Below, one piece after another: positions 7,187-17,132 of a DNA stretch of 64,000 bases; the first letter of the stretch is position 1; every line of letters starts with the position of its first letter. This DNA is from Saccharomycopsis phalli (lineage: Eukaryota; Ascomycota; Saccharomycetes; Ascoideales; Saccharomycopsidaceae), in contig CP073214.1 of NCBI GenBank assembly GCA_020342235.1, forward strand, positions 1,426,001-1,490,000. The letters are read 5' to 3'. Made by a program: the position numbers and the translations under genes. Under the pieces are notes generated by a model, which ran no database searches, had not been told where the DNA came from, and was given only the letters and a program-made list of their open reading frames with translations.

Positions 7187-9103
7187 GTGGACTTTGGCGG
7201 TGGAACACTCATGAACAAAGGGAAAGCACTCCGTACATTGGTATTGCGCGACTACCAACAACAGTGCATAGACAAATGCCTCGAGTACATCAACAACAGC
7301 AAGCATCGCATCGCAGTCAGTCTTGCCACTGGAGGAGGGAAAACTGTAATCTTTGCAAACTTGATCCGCCAGATGCGGTCACGTGATACATACAGGAGCA
7401 AGGCGCTTGTGCTTGTTCATCGGCGGGAGCTTGCGCAGCAGGCGCAGCAGGCATGTCGGGCGGTTATGAGCGACAAGAAGGTGTGCATGGACGTTGCAGA
7501 CGACCACACTGAAGCAGACGCAGACGTCACAGTGGCTTCGGTGCAGACGTTGTTGAACGACCAGCGACTACTGCAGTACGACCCCGCGCAATACAAGGTC
7601 ATAATTATAGACGAGGCCCACCATGCGGCTGCGAAATCGTATTTGCGTGTGTTGAAGCATTTCCGCGCTGACGGCAGCAGTAGCGATATCGCGGTGGTTG
7701 GGTTTTCTGCGACGTTGATGCGTCACGACGGGCAGGCATTGCATGGCGCACTCGACCATATTGTGTTCCACAAAGGCTTGGACGAAATGATTGATGAAGG
7801 GTGGCTCTGCGAGGCGAGTTTTACCTCGGTCGACACCAACACCGACTTGAGTCACGTGAACACGCGCCTGGGCGACTTTGCAATTAAGCTGCTTTCGCTG
7901 GCGGTCAACACCGATGAGTATAACCAGATAGTTCTTAGGACGTACTTGAAGTTCCGAAACGAGCACGGGGTGCGCTCGACGCTTCTCTTTGGCGTCGACA
8001 TTGCGCACATCAAGGCATTGAACCAATTGTTCCTGCAGAATGGGGTGCGGTCCGAGTACGTCACAGGAACCACAAAGAAGCCGGTTCGGGACGGACTCGT
8101 TGCCCGGTTCAAGCAGGGTGATATCGAGGTAATGATGAACTGCGGAATCTTCACCGAGGGCACTGATATCCCAAACGTTGACTGTGTGTTGTTGGCAAGA
8201 CCAACGAAATCCACAAGTCTCATGCTCCAGATGATTGGCCGTGGGTTGCGGATTGCCCAGGGGAAGTCCATGTGTCACATTGTGGACTTTGTCTCGTCCT
8301 GCAACCAGGGAATTTCCACTGTGCCGACGCTAGTGGGATTAGAACCCTCGGAGATGTTGGAGAATAGCACCTTGGGCGATATGAAGAGGAAATTGCGCGA
8401 GAAACTCGAGGAAAAACTCGAGAATTCCAAAATCAACGCAGTGGATTTCCACACGTTCCAGTCGATCCAGGACTATTTGTTTGCCAAGGGCCAGCAGAAC
8501 TCAAGCTACGTGATTTTCAAAAAGGATAGTCTCAACTGGATTCACAACAGCAATTCGTGGGCACTCAGTGTGCTGCCTAGTATATATTTGAAGGTCATTT
8601 GCCTGGAAGGAACGTACACTTTGCGGAAATACACAAAAAACGATAAATGGCAGGGCTACTCTGCAACAGACGTGGTCAAGAACTCGCCCAATTTAATCCA
8701 AATCATCAACAGCATCCATTCAGGAAAATTTGTGCCTCGTGCCATGTTGGCCTTGCAATCCAAATCCGCTCCGTGGCGCAGGTACAGGGCGTCAGAGAAG
8801 CAGGAGACGTATATCCGGAAATACCTTGCTGCGTTCAATGACAACAACTCTGCATACTTTGACACAAACTTGAACCAGTTTATGTTGCTGCTCACCCGGG
8901 GTTTGGCTACGGACTTGATTTTTTCCAAGTCGGTGTTTGGAGGTGTGTACTTTAGATCATTGGCAGAGTACTTTACTCGGGAGGAGAATGAATTAATAGA
9001 AAAGTTGGAGAGGATGAAATTGCTGGAGAAGAAGCTGCTCCAACTACGCAGTGAGCGGTCAGGGCGGCAAATGAGGCACCTGCCTACGTCTACTCTCACG
9101 TGA
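7187..9103 (+). CDS. IRC3: Irc3, mitochondrial SF2 DNA helicase
   Basis: Superfamily 2 helicase of 638 residues (S. cerevisiae Irc3 is 689). Walker A ATGGGKT is at 47-53, the DEAH box IIIDEAHH at 139-146, SAT at 174-176, and motif VI MIGRGLR near residue 347; LRDYQQQCI is the Q-motif-like start. In S. cerevisiae Irc3 is a mitochondrial branch-migration helicase that keeps mtDNA intact. The N-terminus (MDFGGGTLMNKGKALRTLVLRDYQ) is short but basic, consistent with a brief targeting signal; Met9 is an alternative start. The C-terminal 250 residues are Irc3-specific, with no other named domain. The stop codon lies inside a CACGTG at 9097-9102. Order and neighbours match YDR331-333, except that GPI8 is inverted relative to S. 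cerevisiae. Confidence 0.9.
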   Translation: MDFGGGTLMNKGKALRTLVLRDYQQQCIDKCLEYINNSKHRIAVSLATGGGKTVIFANLIRQMRSRDTYRSKALVLVHRRELAQQAQQACRAVMSDKKVCMDVADDHTEADADVTVASVQTLLNDQRLLQYDPAQYKVIIIDEAHHAAAKSYLRVLKHFRADGSSSDIAVVGFSATLMRHDGQALHGALDHIVFHKGLDEMIDEGWLCEASFTSVDTNTDLSHVNTRLGDFAIKLLSLAVNTDEYNQIVLRTYLKFRNEHGVRSTLLFGVDIAHIKALNQLFLQNGVRSEYVTGTTKKPVRDGLVARFKQGDIEVMMNCGIFTEGTDIPNVDCVLLARPTKSTSLMLQMIGRGLRIAQGKSMCHIVDFVSSCNQGISTVPTLVGLEPSEMLENSTLGDMKRKLREKLEEKLENSKINAVDFHTFQSIQDYLFAKGQQNSSYVIFKKDSLNWIHNSNSWALSVLPSIYLKVICLEGTYTLRKYTKNDKWQGYSATDVVKNSPNLIQIINSIHSGKFVPRAMLALQSKSAPWRRYRASEKQETYIRKYLAAFNDNNSAYFDTNLNQFMLLLTRGLATDLIFSKSVFGGVYFRSLAEYFTREENELIEKLERMKLLEKKLLQLRSERSGRQMRHLPTSTLT

Positions 9104-9261
9104 CAATAATATCAATTCATGTACAGAACCAAAAACACCCTTGAGAGGGAACATATATATATACCTCCATTCATAATAAAAAACGTTCAAGTCACTACTG
9201 TAGAGTGACTCCGTAACTCGAGGTCGGACATTGGCATAGTTGGACATTAACATATTCAGCC

Positions 9262-9345
9262 ATGACATCATATTCAGCCATAACATCATATTAAGCCATA
9301 ACATCATATTAAGCCATAACATCATACTCACCCATCATACTCACC
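9262..9345. repeat. Minisatellite, 18 bp x about 4.5, 3' of IRE1
   Basis: Repeats of CATAACATCATATTAAGC with small variants fill most of the 256 bp between the convergent IRC3 and IRE1 stop codons. Confidence 0.75.
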
Positions 9346-9359
9346 CATGTCATCCCTCG

Positions 9360-12302
9360 TCAGTAAAATGCATCAAATTCCTCCTTCATGCTCTTACCAA
9401 TAAAGTAATATGCGGTAATTAGCAAATTTGGAAACAACTTGCTGAAATATTCATAAAAATTCTCTTGGTTGATTTCAAACTCAGGCGGAATCTCGTTGAT
9501 ATGGTGATACTTGTTTCGAATCACCCGGAGCAAGTCCAACAACTTACCAGTGTCATACTTCCGGAAACTGTTAATGTTCTCAAAGAACTTGTCGTCAAAA
9601 TGCGACTTCCAGTTGTAGTTGCGAAACACTTGCGCCGCACACTTTTCAAACCCCACAATGGTGTGGTGGTCACGTGGCAAAACATTCAAGCGGTCCGACA
9701 CCTTCAACAAGAACTCAATCTTCTTGTCGTTGTTCCAGAAGTACGGGTGCTTCAAGATCGTCGCAGTGGTAAGCCGTTTCTTCGGCTGTGCCTCCAACAT
9801 CTTTGAAATCAAGTCCCGAGCCTCCACTAAGTGCACATCTTTCAAGTCAAAGTTATTCTGCAAGATATTCGCTTCGCGGTTATATTTGTCGCCAAACGGA
9901 TGCCCTCCGTGCGTTAGAATGTAATAGAATACCAACCCAAGACTGAAAACATCCACAGCTCGTGAAATCCGCCCGTGGCTGTTGTCGGTTAGGAGCTCTG
10001 GCGCACGCCAGCCGGAAGTGCCTGATGCGGTGGTGCCTCGGAACGACGATTGATCGGGTTCCAATTTTTTGCACAAGCCAAAGTCCGAAATCAACACACG
10101 TAGCGTGTTTGTCTTGGACGGCACCACTAAGATGTTCTGTGGCTTGATGTCACGATGTACAATGTTCAACTTGTGAAGATGGTGCAAGCCTCCTGTCATT
10201 TGGTACAAGATATCCTGAGCATTATCAAGGCCGGCACAAGGCTTCAAGCGTTCCTCAATCAAGTCCTCCAAGTTTGCCGTACAGAGCTCAAGGGCAATGT
10301 AAAGAAACCTGTCGCTTTGCCGCGAGCAAAAGTACCGGATCACGTTCGGATGGTCGTCGCTTTCCTGTAGCAACGTCACCTCGTGCGACGCGACGTCATA
10401 GAAGTCAATGAGCATGCGCTTCACTGCCACCGGCCGGCTTTCAAACGTACCTTTGTACACCACGGTACCATGTGACCCATATCCGAGAATATCGTCCAGA
10501 ATCACCAATCGGGACTTGCCAAGATCGTTGCGGCTGCTCTGCTTGACCACAACCTCGATGTCGTCATGCTCAATGACCTCGTCCAAGTTCGATATCTGGG
10601 CAGTGCTCTTGGACTTCTTTTTGTTCTTTCCGCCACGGCTTCCTCGCTTCCGCTTCCGTTTCACCTCCTCTGGCTTCTTCTCGCTGTCCTCGCTGTCATC
10701 TTCAAGACTATTGGTGACTGTCTGGCTGATTTTCGTGGCTGGCAGCACTGGAACGTCACTGGACTTTTCGTCGACAATTTCCGGCTCAGACGGCTTCTCA
10801 GACACGGAAACCAGCTGGGCGTCGGCCAAAATGCGCTCGGCAATCTCAACCGCATGATGGGTGCGGCGCATGAACCCAAACTTGTACATGAGCGTCGTCA
10901 ACGGCGGAATCACCCCGGCACGTGACGCGTAGTACAAGAGCATGAGAATCACCACGGTGAACAAGGAGTTTTCGCCGATGCGCATCACAAAGCGGAGCAC
11001 AGAGAATTTGGCCGGCTCTGGTGGGTCGATGGACAACAATTCGGGATGTGGTAACGTGTGTTTGGCGTTGCTGGCGGTGTTGTGCGGATTGACGTTATGG
11101 ACGAGCGACGGGAAGTTTTTTTCGTTGGAAAGCGTGGTCGTCGCGGAAGATGTGCTGCGGCGTTTGTGGACGCCGATGATGGAGCTCTTGAACAAGTCCG
11201 AGGTCAAGTTATGGTAGTTTTGCTCGTTGACCAGATCGGGATTATCGTAGTAGCATGCGGTCACAGACGACTTGACAAGCGACGGATAGTTCTGGCTGGA
11301 CATGGCAAACCACGAATCGTTGCGGATCAACCCCAAATACGTGCCCAGCGCGTCTTCATTGCCGTTTCGCGGGGTAATTGGGTGGGAGATCAACACAAAC
11401 CCCTCTTTGCCGTGCGAATAGACGTCAAAGACATTGACACAGGTCAGATTCAAGCTGGTGATCCACCGGGGGATGTTCAGAGTGACGTCGATCGACAACA
11501 CCGACTTCTCCTGGAACGGAAATACCAAGGTCCCGTCCACAGACTTGGAGTTCAAGTTCTGTGCCCGCAAGTCGTGGTTGAGGTTATTTTCGCCATACTT
11601 TGTGTAGCTGATGTTCCACGCACGGTTGTCTGACTTGGACACAATGAGCAACTCGTATTCGGTCTTGCCAATCGTGATGCAGTCCTGCGACGTTTTCACG
11701 TGGCATGTTTGGTTCACGTCGTCGCGAATCGCACCGGTTTTGACATCAAGGTACATCAAACTCGTGCGGCGCGATCCCGTGAAGATCTTGTCGTCGTTGT
11801 CCACAGAAAATGGCGACGTCAAGACCAAGTTCTTCACACTGAGTGGTACTCTGGTCAAGCCAGATTCGTGGGTGAAAAAGTACAACGCGCCGTCTCCATA
11901 CGGCTCGACGGCCCAGAATTCGTGGCTGTTGAGTGTCGTCAGATTATCGACGAGATTCCGGCTGCTGGAGGTGATGATTGGCTGCGACTCAAGGGTCCAT
12001 ATAACCTCGCCAGTTTGCCGGTTGATGCCGGATAAGGAGCCGTCGATCTGCGACGTGATGAGGAGATTGGTCAATTCGAGATCCTCGATGTTCTTGTTGC
12101 TGCTCAATGTCAACTGGTTGTTCTTGTTCATGTACAAGTTCCTCCGTTGCGGATCGCCGTCATCCGCCACGCCCACTTGCGGATCAATATACAACGTCTG
12201 CTGAGTGTTGTAAAATACAACTCCTTCGTTTCCCTGGGCCGCCAGAACAACAGCAGCCGCAAATATCGCCGATATATACTTGATTGTCTGGACCAATTTC
12301 AT
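9360..12302 (-). CDS. IRE1: Ire1, ER-stress sensor kinase/endoribonuclease
   Basis: All Ire1 parts are present in order. A signal peptide (1-22) leads into a lumenal beta-propeller-like sensor to about 430, with the segment LTNLLITSQIDGSLSGINRQ. A transmembrane helix lies around 447-463. A cytosolic linker follows with a strongly basic block (548-566, KRKRKRGSRGGKNKKKSKS). The kinase domain (about 598-855) has GYGSHGTVVYKG, VAVKRM, HRDIKPQN (716-723) and SDFG (739-742). The KEN ribonuclease (858-980) contains RNKYHH (929-934), whose Arg, Asn and His match S. cerevisiae catalytic R1056, N1057 and H1061. In S. cerevisiae Ire1 oligomerises on unfolded protein and cuts HAC1 mRNA; the basic linker there helps dock the mRNA. 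No HAC1 candidate lies in this window. The promoter holds CACGTG at 12360 and TTACCCGG at 12495. S. cerevisiae IRE1 is YHR079C, in the same ancestral block as its neighbours here. Confidence 0.96.
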   Translation of the reverse strand: MKLVQTIKYISAIFAAAVVLAAQGNEGVVFYNTQQTLYIDPQVGVADDGDPQRRNLYMNKNNQLTLSSNKNIEDLELTNLLITSQIDGSLSGINRQTGEVIWTLESQPIITSSSRNLVDNLTTLNSHEFWAVEPYGDGALYFFTHESGLTRVPLSVKNLVLTSPFSVDNDDKIFTGSRRTSLMYLDVKTGAIRDDVNQTCHVKTSQDCITIGKTEYELLIVSKSDNRAWNISYTKYGENNLNHDLRAQNLNSKSVDGTLVFPFQEKSVLSIDVTLNIPRWITSLNLTCVNVFDVYSHGKEGFVLISHPITPRNGNEDALGTYLGLIRNDSWFAMSSQNYPSLVKSSVTACYYDNPDLVNEQNYHNLTSDLFKSSIIGVHKRRSTSSATTTLSNEKNFPSLVHNVNPHNTASNAKHTLPHPELLSIDPPEPAKFSVLRFVMRIGENSLFTVVILMLLYYASRAGVIPPLTTLMYKFGFMRRTHHAVEIAERILADAQLVSVSEKPSEPEIVDEKSSDVPVLPATKISQTVTNSLEDDSEDSEKKPEEVKRKRKRGSRGGKNKKKSKSTAQISNLDEVIEHDDIEVVVKQSSRNDLGKSRLVILDDILGYGSHGTVVYKGTFESRPVAVKRMLIDFYDVASHEVTLLQESDDHPNVIRYFCSRQSDRFLYIALELCTANLEDLIEERLKPCAGLDNAQDILYQMTGGLHHLHKLNIVHRDIKPQNILVVPSKTNTLRVLISDFGLCKKLEPDQSSFRGTTASGTSGWRAPELLTDNSHGRISRAVDVFSLGLVFYYILTHGGHPFGDKYNREANILQNNFDLKDVHLVEARDLISKMLEAQPKKRLTTATILKHPYFWNNDKKIEFLLKVSDRLNVLPRDHHTIVGFEKCAAQVFRNYNWKSHFDDKFFENINSFRKYDTGKLLDLLRVIRNKYHHINEIPPEFEINQENFYEYFSKLFPNLLITAYYFIGKSMKEEFDAFY

Positions 12303-12359
12303 GTTTTCATCGCACGCTCAAATGCACAAAGGGGGGACGTATTTTCCCAGACTCGTAGT

Positions 12360-12502
12360 CACGTGTAGGAGGTGTGCAATGACAAGAAAATTTGCTGCTT
12401 GGTCGGAAATGCAAATGAATATATCCCAGTGTGAGCAAGTCTTGGAGGCTGAGGGTGGGATTGGTCGTTTGGATTCCGCCCGCTTCTACGGGCGTTACCC
12501 GG
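12360..12502. promoter_or_regulatory. IRE1 promoter: CACGTG and TTACCCGG sites
   Basis: CACGTG at 12360-12365 lies 58 bp and TTACCCGG at 12495-12502 lies 193 bp upstream of the IRE1 start codon. Both are exact matches to motifs recurring in other promoters of the window; binding is inferred. Confidence 0.45.
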
Positions 12503-12640
12503 CTATGTTGGGATTCTGCATGGCGTTGTCTAGCAAGTTTTTCAGTTTGAGGCATTTGAATAGTGTTGAATGAATTTTATTGAACTTTTATTGAAAATGG
12601 ATTAGCTGTGTTTGTGTGTGTGTGTGTTTTTTTATATTTT

Positions 12641-12700
12641 CTATATTTTTTTCTATATTTTTTTCTATATTTTTTTCTATATTTTTTTCTATATTTTTAT
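12641..12700. repeat. AT-rich tandem array, 12 bp x 5
   Basis: CTATATTTTTTT repeats at a strict 12-bp period (CT at 12641, 12653, 12665, 12677, 12689), preceded by a short GT run (12611-12627). It lies in the 1.2 kb between IRE1 and the Zn2Cys6 gene, where I see no gene. Confidence 0.85.
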
Positions 12701-13216
12701 ATAGTTGTATTTCTATTTTAACTCACGGCATCTATTAACTCATCATCACTCCTGTCTGCACTCGTGATTTGCATCGCCGGTTTTTGACTTGAATTTTCTG
12801 TACTATACTTGATCGTGTAAGCGAATGTGTACCTCAAAGTCTTGCATCACCACTAGATCAAAGCCTATATCACACAAAGCAAGGATCGCATTTCAATTCA
12901 CCGCACCGGCAAAGTATCCCAGCCGGTCTCGACGCCACTTTTACGTCCGGAATGTGTTTAAGAAATCTCCGCTGATGGAGTATAAAGTTACACAGCTGCA
13001 GATGTCTGCAGTTGACTGATTTACGACTCACCACGCAGCTCAATGGTAAGTTGGTTTTCGTGACTCAATTGCCTGATGGTTGTTTGCTGGTGACTTTTAA
13101 TTTGTAATGATGCAATGCTACTGTTGTCTTTGCCAGCTTATATGTCATTTGCTGTCATTCAATGGTCATCTATTGTATATCTATGATAGTTTCAATATCT
13201 ATTTGAAGTTCCAATG

Positions 13217-13470
13217 TCAATTTTCAATTTTCAATTTTCAATTTTCAATTTCCAATGTCTATTTTCATTTTCCAATATTTTCACTCTCCAATATTTTCAC
13301 TCCAAATCCACTTTACTCCAATCTTTTCAGTCTCACATCTATTTTACTCCAACATCTACTTCACTCTAATATTTTCTCTCCAATATTTCTCTCCAATATT
13401 TCTCTCCAATATTTCTCTCCAATATTTCTCTCCAAATCTACTTCACTCCAAATCTACTTCACTCCAAATC
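13217..13470. repeat. Cluster of short tandem arrays (8, 13 and 16 bp units)
   Basis: In succession: CAATTTTC x 5 (13217-13254), CAATATTTCTCTC x 4 (13381-13432), and CAAATCTACTTCACTC x 3 (13433-13470). The stretch is C/T/A-biased on the plus strand and G-poor. An open frame across it reflects the absence of stop-like triplets rather than a gene. Confidence 0.8.
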
Positions 13471-13543
13471 CATTTCATACCATCTCAATCATTCAAATTA
13501 CTCATTATACACCCTCATCTTCCCACACTTCCCACACTTCCCA

Positions 13544-15892
13544 TCAGCTTGGCCACTCCATGGAATTGCCAAACATCCCATCATACATCTCATTACCCTC
13601 GTCAAACATCGCACTTGGAACAGTATACACCGACAGCCCCACCTTGGAAAACTTGTCAAAATACATATTAAGCGGGTCCAAGTCGCCCCAAAAGTCCAGC
13701 ACACCTTCCTGGAAGATCCCATTGACATCCTTTGCCTCAATTTGCGGCCAGTGGGTCTCGGTTTGTGGTGCCAAGTTCTCTGGCTGTTCCTGGGCAGTGT
13801 ATTGGCGAAGCAGCTGGGACAGGGAAATGTAGGACTCAAACGTCTTCACAAAGGCTTTATTGCCGGCCAAGCAGCCCTGCACCAACGGATTGCTTAGAAG
13901 CGTCTCAGGGGCAATGTCGTCTTGTAGAAATTTTAGCAGAATCGTCACGAGCTTGTTGAAAATGAACTTCAACAGGGCGAGGAAATCCAGCGGCAAAGTC
14001 ACGGCGGTGAAAAACGACTTTTCCACCTTGATGATGTGTAAAATGAGCTCCAAGTTGTTTGGATTCTTGGGGAACGTCAATATGTTGGTGAAAAGCGTCA
14101 TGGTGCCGGTAACCACATACAACAAGTACACATTTTGGAGGCCCCATTTAACCACATCGAACTCGACCAACATTTCGAGACTCATTTTCGCGGCTTGTAC
14201 ACACGCCACTACTGCCCGATTGAACTCACGATGCACTTTTTTGGCTGCTGGGTATGGCGAGTTGTTGATGGTGGAAAACGGCTTGTACTTCCACATGAAC
14301 GAATAGCAGAGCCGGTTGATGAAGATGTCGCAATAGTGGCATCGGAGAAGCACCTCAAGGGCCCCAGCCTTGCGAAAAGCGTGTCTTTTTGGGTCGTTGT
14401 GCAGGTAGTTGAACTGGGACGGGTTGCTTGGCGAGAAGTATCCGGTTGGCAAAAGCGCCTTCCATTCCAGAATGCTGTTGTTGAGGCGTCGGATGGTGGA
14501 TGTGATTTTCTGGACGGTCTGGAGGCTGAAGCTGGCGCGATTTGCCGCAGATTTGGACGAAAGCACTTTGGAATATACCAACGACTCGCGGCAAGAGAAC
14601 CAGAGACTCAAAAAGTAGTGCAAGTACCCGAACCCAATGGTGTTTTTGCGACACGCCGCGTCAAGTTTCTCCATAAACTGGCGAGTATTGCGCGGATCTG
14701 ATCCGACAAAGCTCTCTGGAAACTGTTTTGCGAGCTGGAGCTGCAAATCGACAATGTAACGGTCGTTGAAGTCGTCGTCGGAGATCATTGGCGGGAGTCC
14801 CAGCTTGATGCAGCTGGACTTATCCATGAAGTTGCAGTAGCCCCAAATGATTTTCCGTCGGAACGCCTCGTGCGGTTTCATGTTGACATATGTTTCTCGG
14901 CGATGAAGCCCGAATTCCTGCGCTAGTCTGATGCAGAAGCCAAGGAGAATGCTGTTTGACGGGAGGATCTTGGTTTCGACGTAACGCGTGAACATGACAA
15001 ACCCAATCAAGGAAATCAATCCCTCACGGTTGAGTAAGACTTTGCGCAAGTGGAACAACGCCCGGGAAAAAAAGTTCCGCTCGTGGGCCTCCAACTTCTC
15101 CCGGGTCATGTTCAAGGCTCCAAGCAATTCGGCCGAGTGGTGTGCCGCAAAACTGCCAATGCAAAACAACATGGCCACCAAAAGAAGATCCAGGTCCGAG
15201 ATCCGCTCCCCGCCACGCCGCTTGGCCACAAACTGCTCCACGATTTGCCGCGCCTCGGTGTCGCCCAACAACACAGAAAACACCTCTGATATGCAAAACG
15301 CGTCGCACAAGACAAATAATATCCAGTCCTCGGGGAAATCGGGGCTCGAGTTCTCGTACTCGGCAAGCAGCTGCGAGTAGTTTTTGAGGTTGAGCTGCGA
15401 AAGAAGCATCGCCTTGCGCAACATCTCCACCTCCGCCGATCCGTCCGGCCCGAGCTTCTGCCCGATCCAGCAAAGTCCCGCCGCGCTGAATATCGAGCAC
15501 GATTCATGGGTGCTCACAAAGATGCGCCCGCGGTCGATGGTCGTGGCGCCAGTGGCGCCAGCGTCACTTTCGTCCAATGTGTTTTCCGAATCAGAAGAAC
15601 CATCTCCGTCAGAGTCCCCCGCCGAGCTCTCCGGCACAAGCTGGCCAAGCAACTTCTCGATCCGGTCCAAGCGCGCCTCCAACGTCCGGAGCGTTGTTCC
15701 GCCGTTCGCTTGCTTCTTGAACTTCCTGGTATCCGAGTCGTATTGGCAGGCAACGCTGTTGGCAAGACAACTTGCACATGGATGTTGCCCGTTGCATTTG
15801 ATCTTCTTTTTGCGGCAAAATTCGCAGGCTTTTGATACCCGCCGCCGTTTTATGTCGGCAAGTTCAGGTTCACTGTCGGAGCTCATACCCAC
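13544..15892 (-). CDS. Zn(II)2Cys6 transcription factor with fungal-specific TF domain
   Basis: A canonical binuclear zinc cluster lies at residues 23-49: KACEFCRKKKIKC...CASC...C with spacing C-x2-C-x6-C-x5-C-x2-C-x6-C. It is followed by a basic linker (FKKQ) and a heptad coiled coil for dimerisation (TLRTLEARLDRIEKLLGQLVP, about 67-87). The middle region (about 200-560) resembles the fungal-specific transcription factor domain, including a LAQEFGLHRRE segment and a conserved-looking FRRKIIWGYCNFMDK block. It should be a nuclear DNA-binding regulator of 782 residues. I do not recognise the specific orthologue, and its target pathway cannot be told from the sequence. It is divergent from SAM35, sharing a promoter of about 320 bp with three Reb1-type sites. 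Confidence 0.88.
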   Translation of the reverse strand: MGMSSDSEPELADIKRRRVSKACEFCRKKKIKCNGQHPCASCLANSVACQYDSDTRKFKKQANGGTTLRTLEARLDRIEKLLGQLVPESSAGDSDGDGSSDSENTLDESDAGATGATTIDRGRIFVSTHESCSIFSAAGLCWIGQKLGPDGSAEVEMLRKAMLLSQLNLKNYSQLLAEYENSSPDFPEDWILFVLCDAFCISEVFSVLLGDTEARQIVEQFVAKRRGGERISDLDLLLVAMLFCIGSFAAHHSAELLGALNMTREKLEAHERNFFSRALFHLRKVLLNREGLISLIGFVMFTRYVETKILPSNSILLGFCIRLAQEFGLHRRETYVNMKPHEAFRRKIIWGYCNFMDKSSCIKLGLPPMISDDDFNDRYIVDLQLQLAKQFPESFVGSDPRNTRQFMEKLDAACRKNTIGFGYLHYFLSLWFSCRESLVYSKVLSSKSAANRASFSLQTVQKITSTIRRLNNSILEWKALLPTGYFSPSNPSQFNYLHNDPKRHAFRKAGALEVLLRCHYCDIFINRLCYSFMWKYKPFSTINNSPYPAAKKVHREFNRAVVACVQAAKMSLEMLVEFDVVKWGLQNVYLLYVVTGTMTLFTNILTFPKNPNNLELILHIIKVEKSFFTAVTLPLDFLALLKFIFNKLVTILLKFLQDDIAPETLLSNPLVQGCLAGNKAFVKTFESYISLSQLLRQYTAQEQPENLAPQTETHWPQIEAKDVNGIFQEGVLDFWGDLDPLNMYFDKFSKVGLSVYTVPSAMFDEGNEMYDGMFGNSMEWPS

Positions 15893-16010
15893 TTGTCGAG
15901 ATTCGCCACGTCTTGGGTATATATATTTTGCAGTAATGAAAATTGCTATATTACCACTCGCTTAAATATGTACTTGTGTATGGCAAGACTCCATCCGCTG
16001 CGGCCCGCGG

Positions 16011-16170
16011 CCGGGTAATTTGATAGATCTCGCATCTTTGGTTTTTCCAATCTACATCTATACTTCCACTCCATCGTTGGGGTCCATGTCCGGGTAACTA
16101 TGTGTGATTTCACATTTTGGTGCTTATCCCATGTACATCTATACTTCGACTCCATCTTTCAGCCGGGTAA
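16011..16170. promoter_or_regulatory. Triplicated promoter block with three CCGGGTAA sites (Zn2Cys6 gene / SAM35)
   Basis: CCGGGTAA occurs at 16011-16018, 16090-16097 and 16163-16170, about 75 bp apart. Each belongs to a degenerate direct repeat that also contains CATCTATACTTC(G/C)ACTCCATC and GATYTCRCAT segments. The reverse complement TTACCCGG is the Reb1 core. The tandem duplication is directly visible; regulatory effect is inferred. Confidence 0.6.
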
Positions 16171-16211
16171 CTATACTTGATCTCACATTTTGGAGTTCTC
16201 CAAAATCCATC

Positions 16212-17132
16212 ATGTTTGCAAAACTACCATTGGCAAAATATCCAAATGTCGCACCATTGCCCGCTGGAACCGACGAGGTGCTACGTGGCCGCAAATTCTA
16301 TTTCGAAAACTCCGACGACACCTCCAATTTTTTCTCCCTCGGCGTCTACTCGCTCTTCCAATTCAACCACCATCTTGTGCTAGCCAGCGACCCAAAATGC
16401 CTCTTTGCCCAGCTCTATTTGATGAATAAACACAAGCTCAGCATGCGCCACGTCAAGAAGGTAAAGTCTCTTCTGGAACTGTTGCCATCGGTGATGGTCG
16501 TTGGGTATCAAGCGTCCACCAACAACCAGCTACCGATGCTTGTGGAAAACTCGCGCTATGGCAAACCAAATTACAAGAGAACCGTCCGCAGCAACTACGT
16601 CATAGAGGAAACATGCCTAGCCTCTCTTGAAGGACGCCAGTATTTGCTTGTGCAATATTTTGACTCCGTGTTCCACGACGCCTGGTTATGCACCGTGCTT
16701 CGATTGCACGACTCCAGAGTGTTGAAACTCTATGGATTGGCGAGCCCAATTATAGACGTGGCGGATTTCTACAGCGACAGACTGCTTTCTGTGTATGAGA
16801 AGTTGGTCTTGGGAAATCTAAAGACCAGTTTGTTGGAGACGTCGCAGTTTGGTTTGCGGTACCCAAACTTTGCTCGCCCAGGATCACATAACCAGGAGCT
16901 AGGGCACAATGAGGCCGAGGAGATTTATGCGAATCTTGCTCGAGTGTTGCGGGGAATGGGCGATGTTTTGGACCAGCAGGAGGAAAAGTTGGATGTCCTT
17001 GGGTGGAAGATGGTGAGCTATGGGATTCTTGTAAGCAAGTTTCTTCAGGGGACTAGAATGTACGATATGATTGGGTCAATGTGTCCTGAGGTGTTTGAGT
17101 ATGCACAAGAGAAGTTGCTGCTGTTGCTGTGA
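16212..17132 (+). CDS. SAM35: Sam35, mitochondrial outer-membrane sorting and assembly subunit
   Basis: The 306-residue product lines up with S. cerevisiae Sam35 (329 residues). Matching segments include SLGVYSLFQFNHHLVLASDPKCLFAQL against LGVYNVF...ATDPWCLFVQL, LPMLVEN against LPILVEG, and YFDSVFHDAWLCTVL against TLLDTVLYDCWITQI. Sam35 sits on the cytosolic side of the SAM complex with Sam50 and Sam37 and helps recognise beta-barrel precursors. I start at 16212 (MFAKLPLAKYP), which fits the family; the longer frame from 16104 runs through the promoter repeats. The last residues read KLLLLL under the standard code, three of them CTG. The neighbours LRP1, KSP1, IPI1 and IRE1 are also near SAM35 (YHR083W) in S. 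cerevisiae. Confidence 0.85.
   Translation: MFAKLPLAKYPNVAPLPAGTDEVLRGRKFYFENSDDTSNFFSLGVYSLFQFNHHLVLASDPKCLFAQLYLMNKHKLSMRHVKKVKSLLELLPSVMVVGYQASTNNQLPMLVENSRYGKPNYKRTVRSNYVIEETCLASLEGRQYLLVQYFDSVFHDAWLCTVLRLHDSRVLKLYGLASPIIDVADFYSDRLLSVYEKLVLGNLKTSLLETSQFGLRYPNFARPGSHNQELGHNEAEEIYANLARVLRGMGDVLDQQEEKLDVLGWKMVSYGILVSKFLQGTRMYDMIGSMCPEVFEYAQEKLLLLL

Noticed and set aside
12628-12640. TTTTATATTTT, an exact match to the S. cerevisiae ARS consensus
   Set aside because: Expected by chance in such AT-rich repeats, and this lineage need not use that consensus; no supporting element seen.
13107-13832. 241-codon plus-strand frame over the 3' region of the Zn2Cys6 gene
   Set aside because: Its first half is translated tandem repeat (Phe/Ile/Ser-rich) and its second half is antisense to the zinc-cluster protein; no domain or homology.
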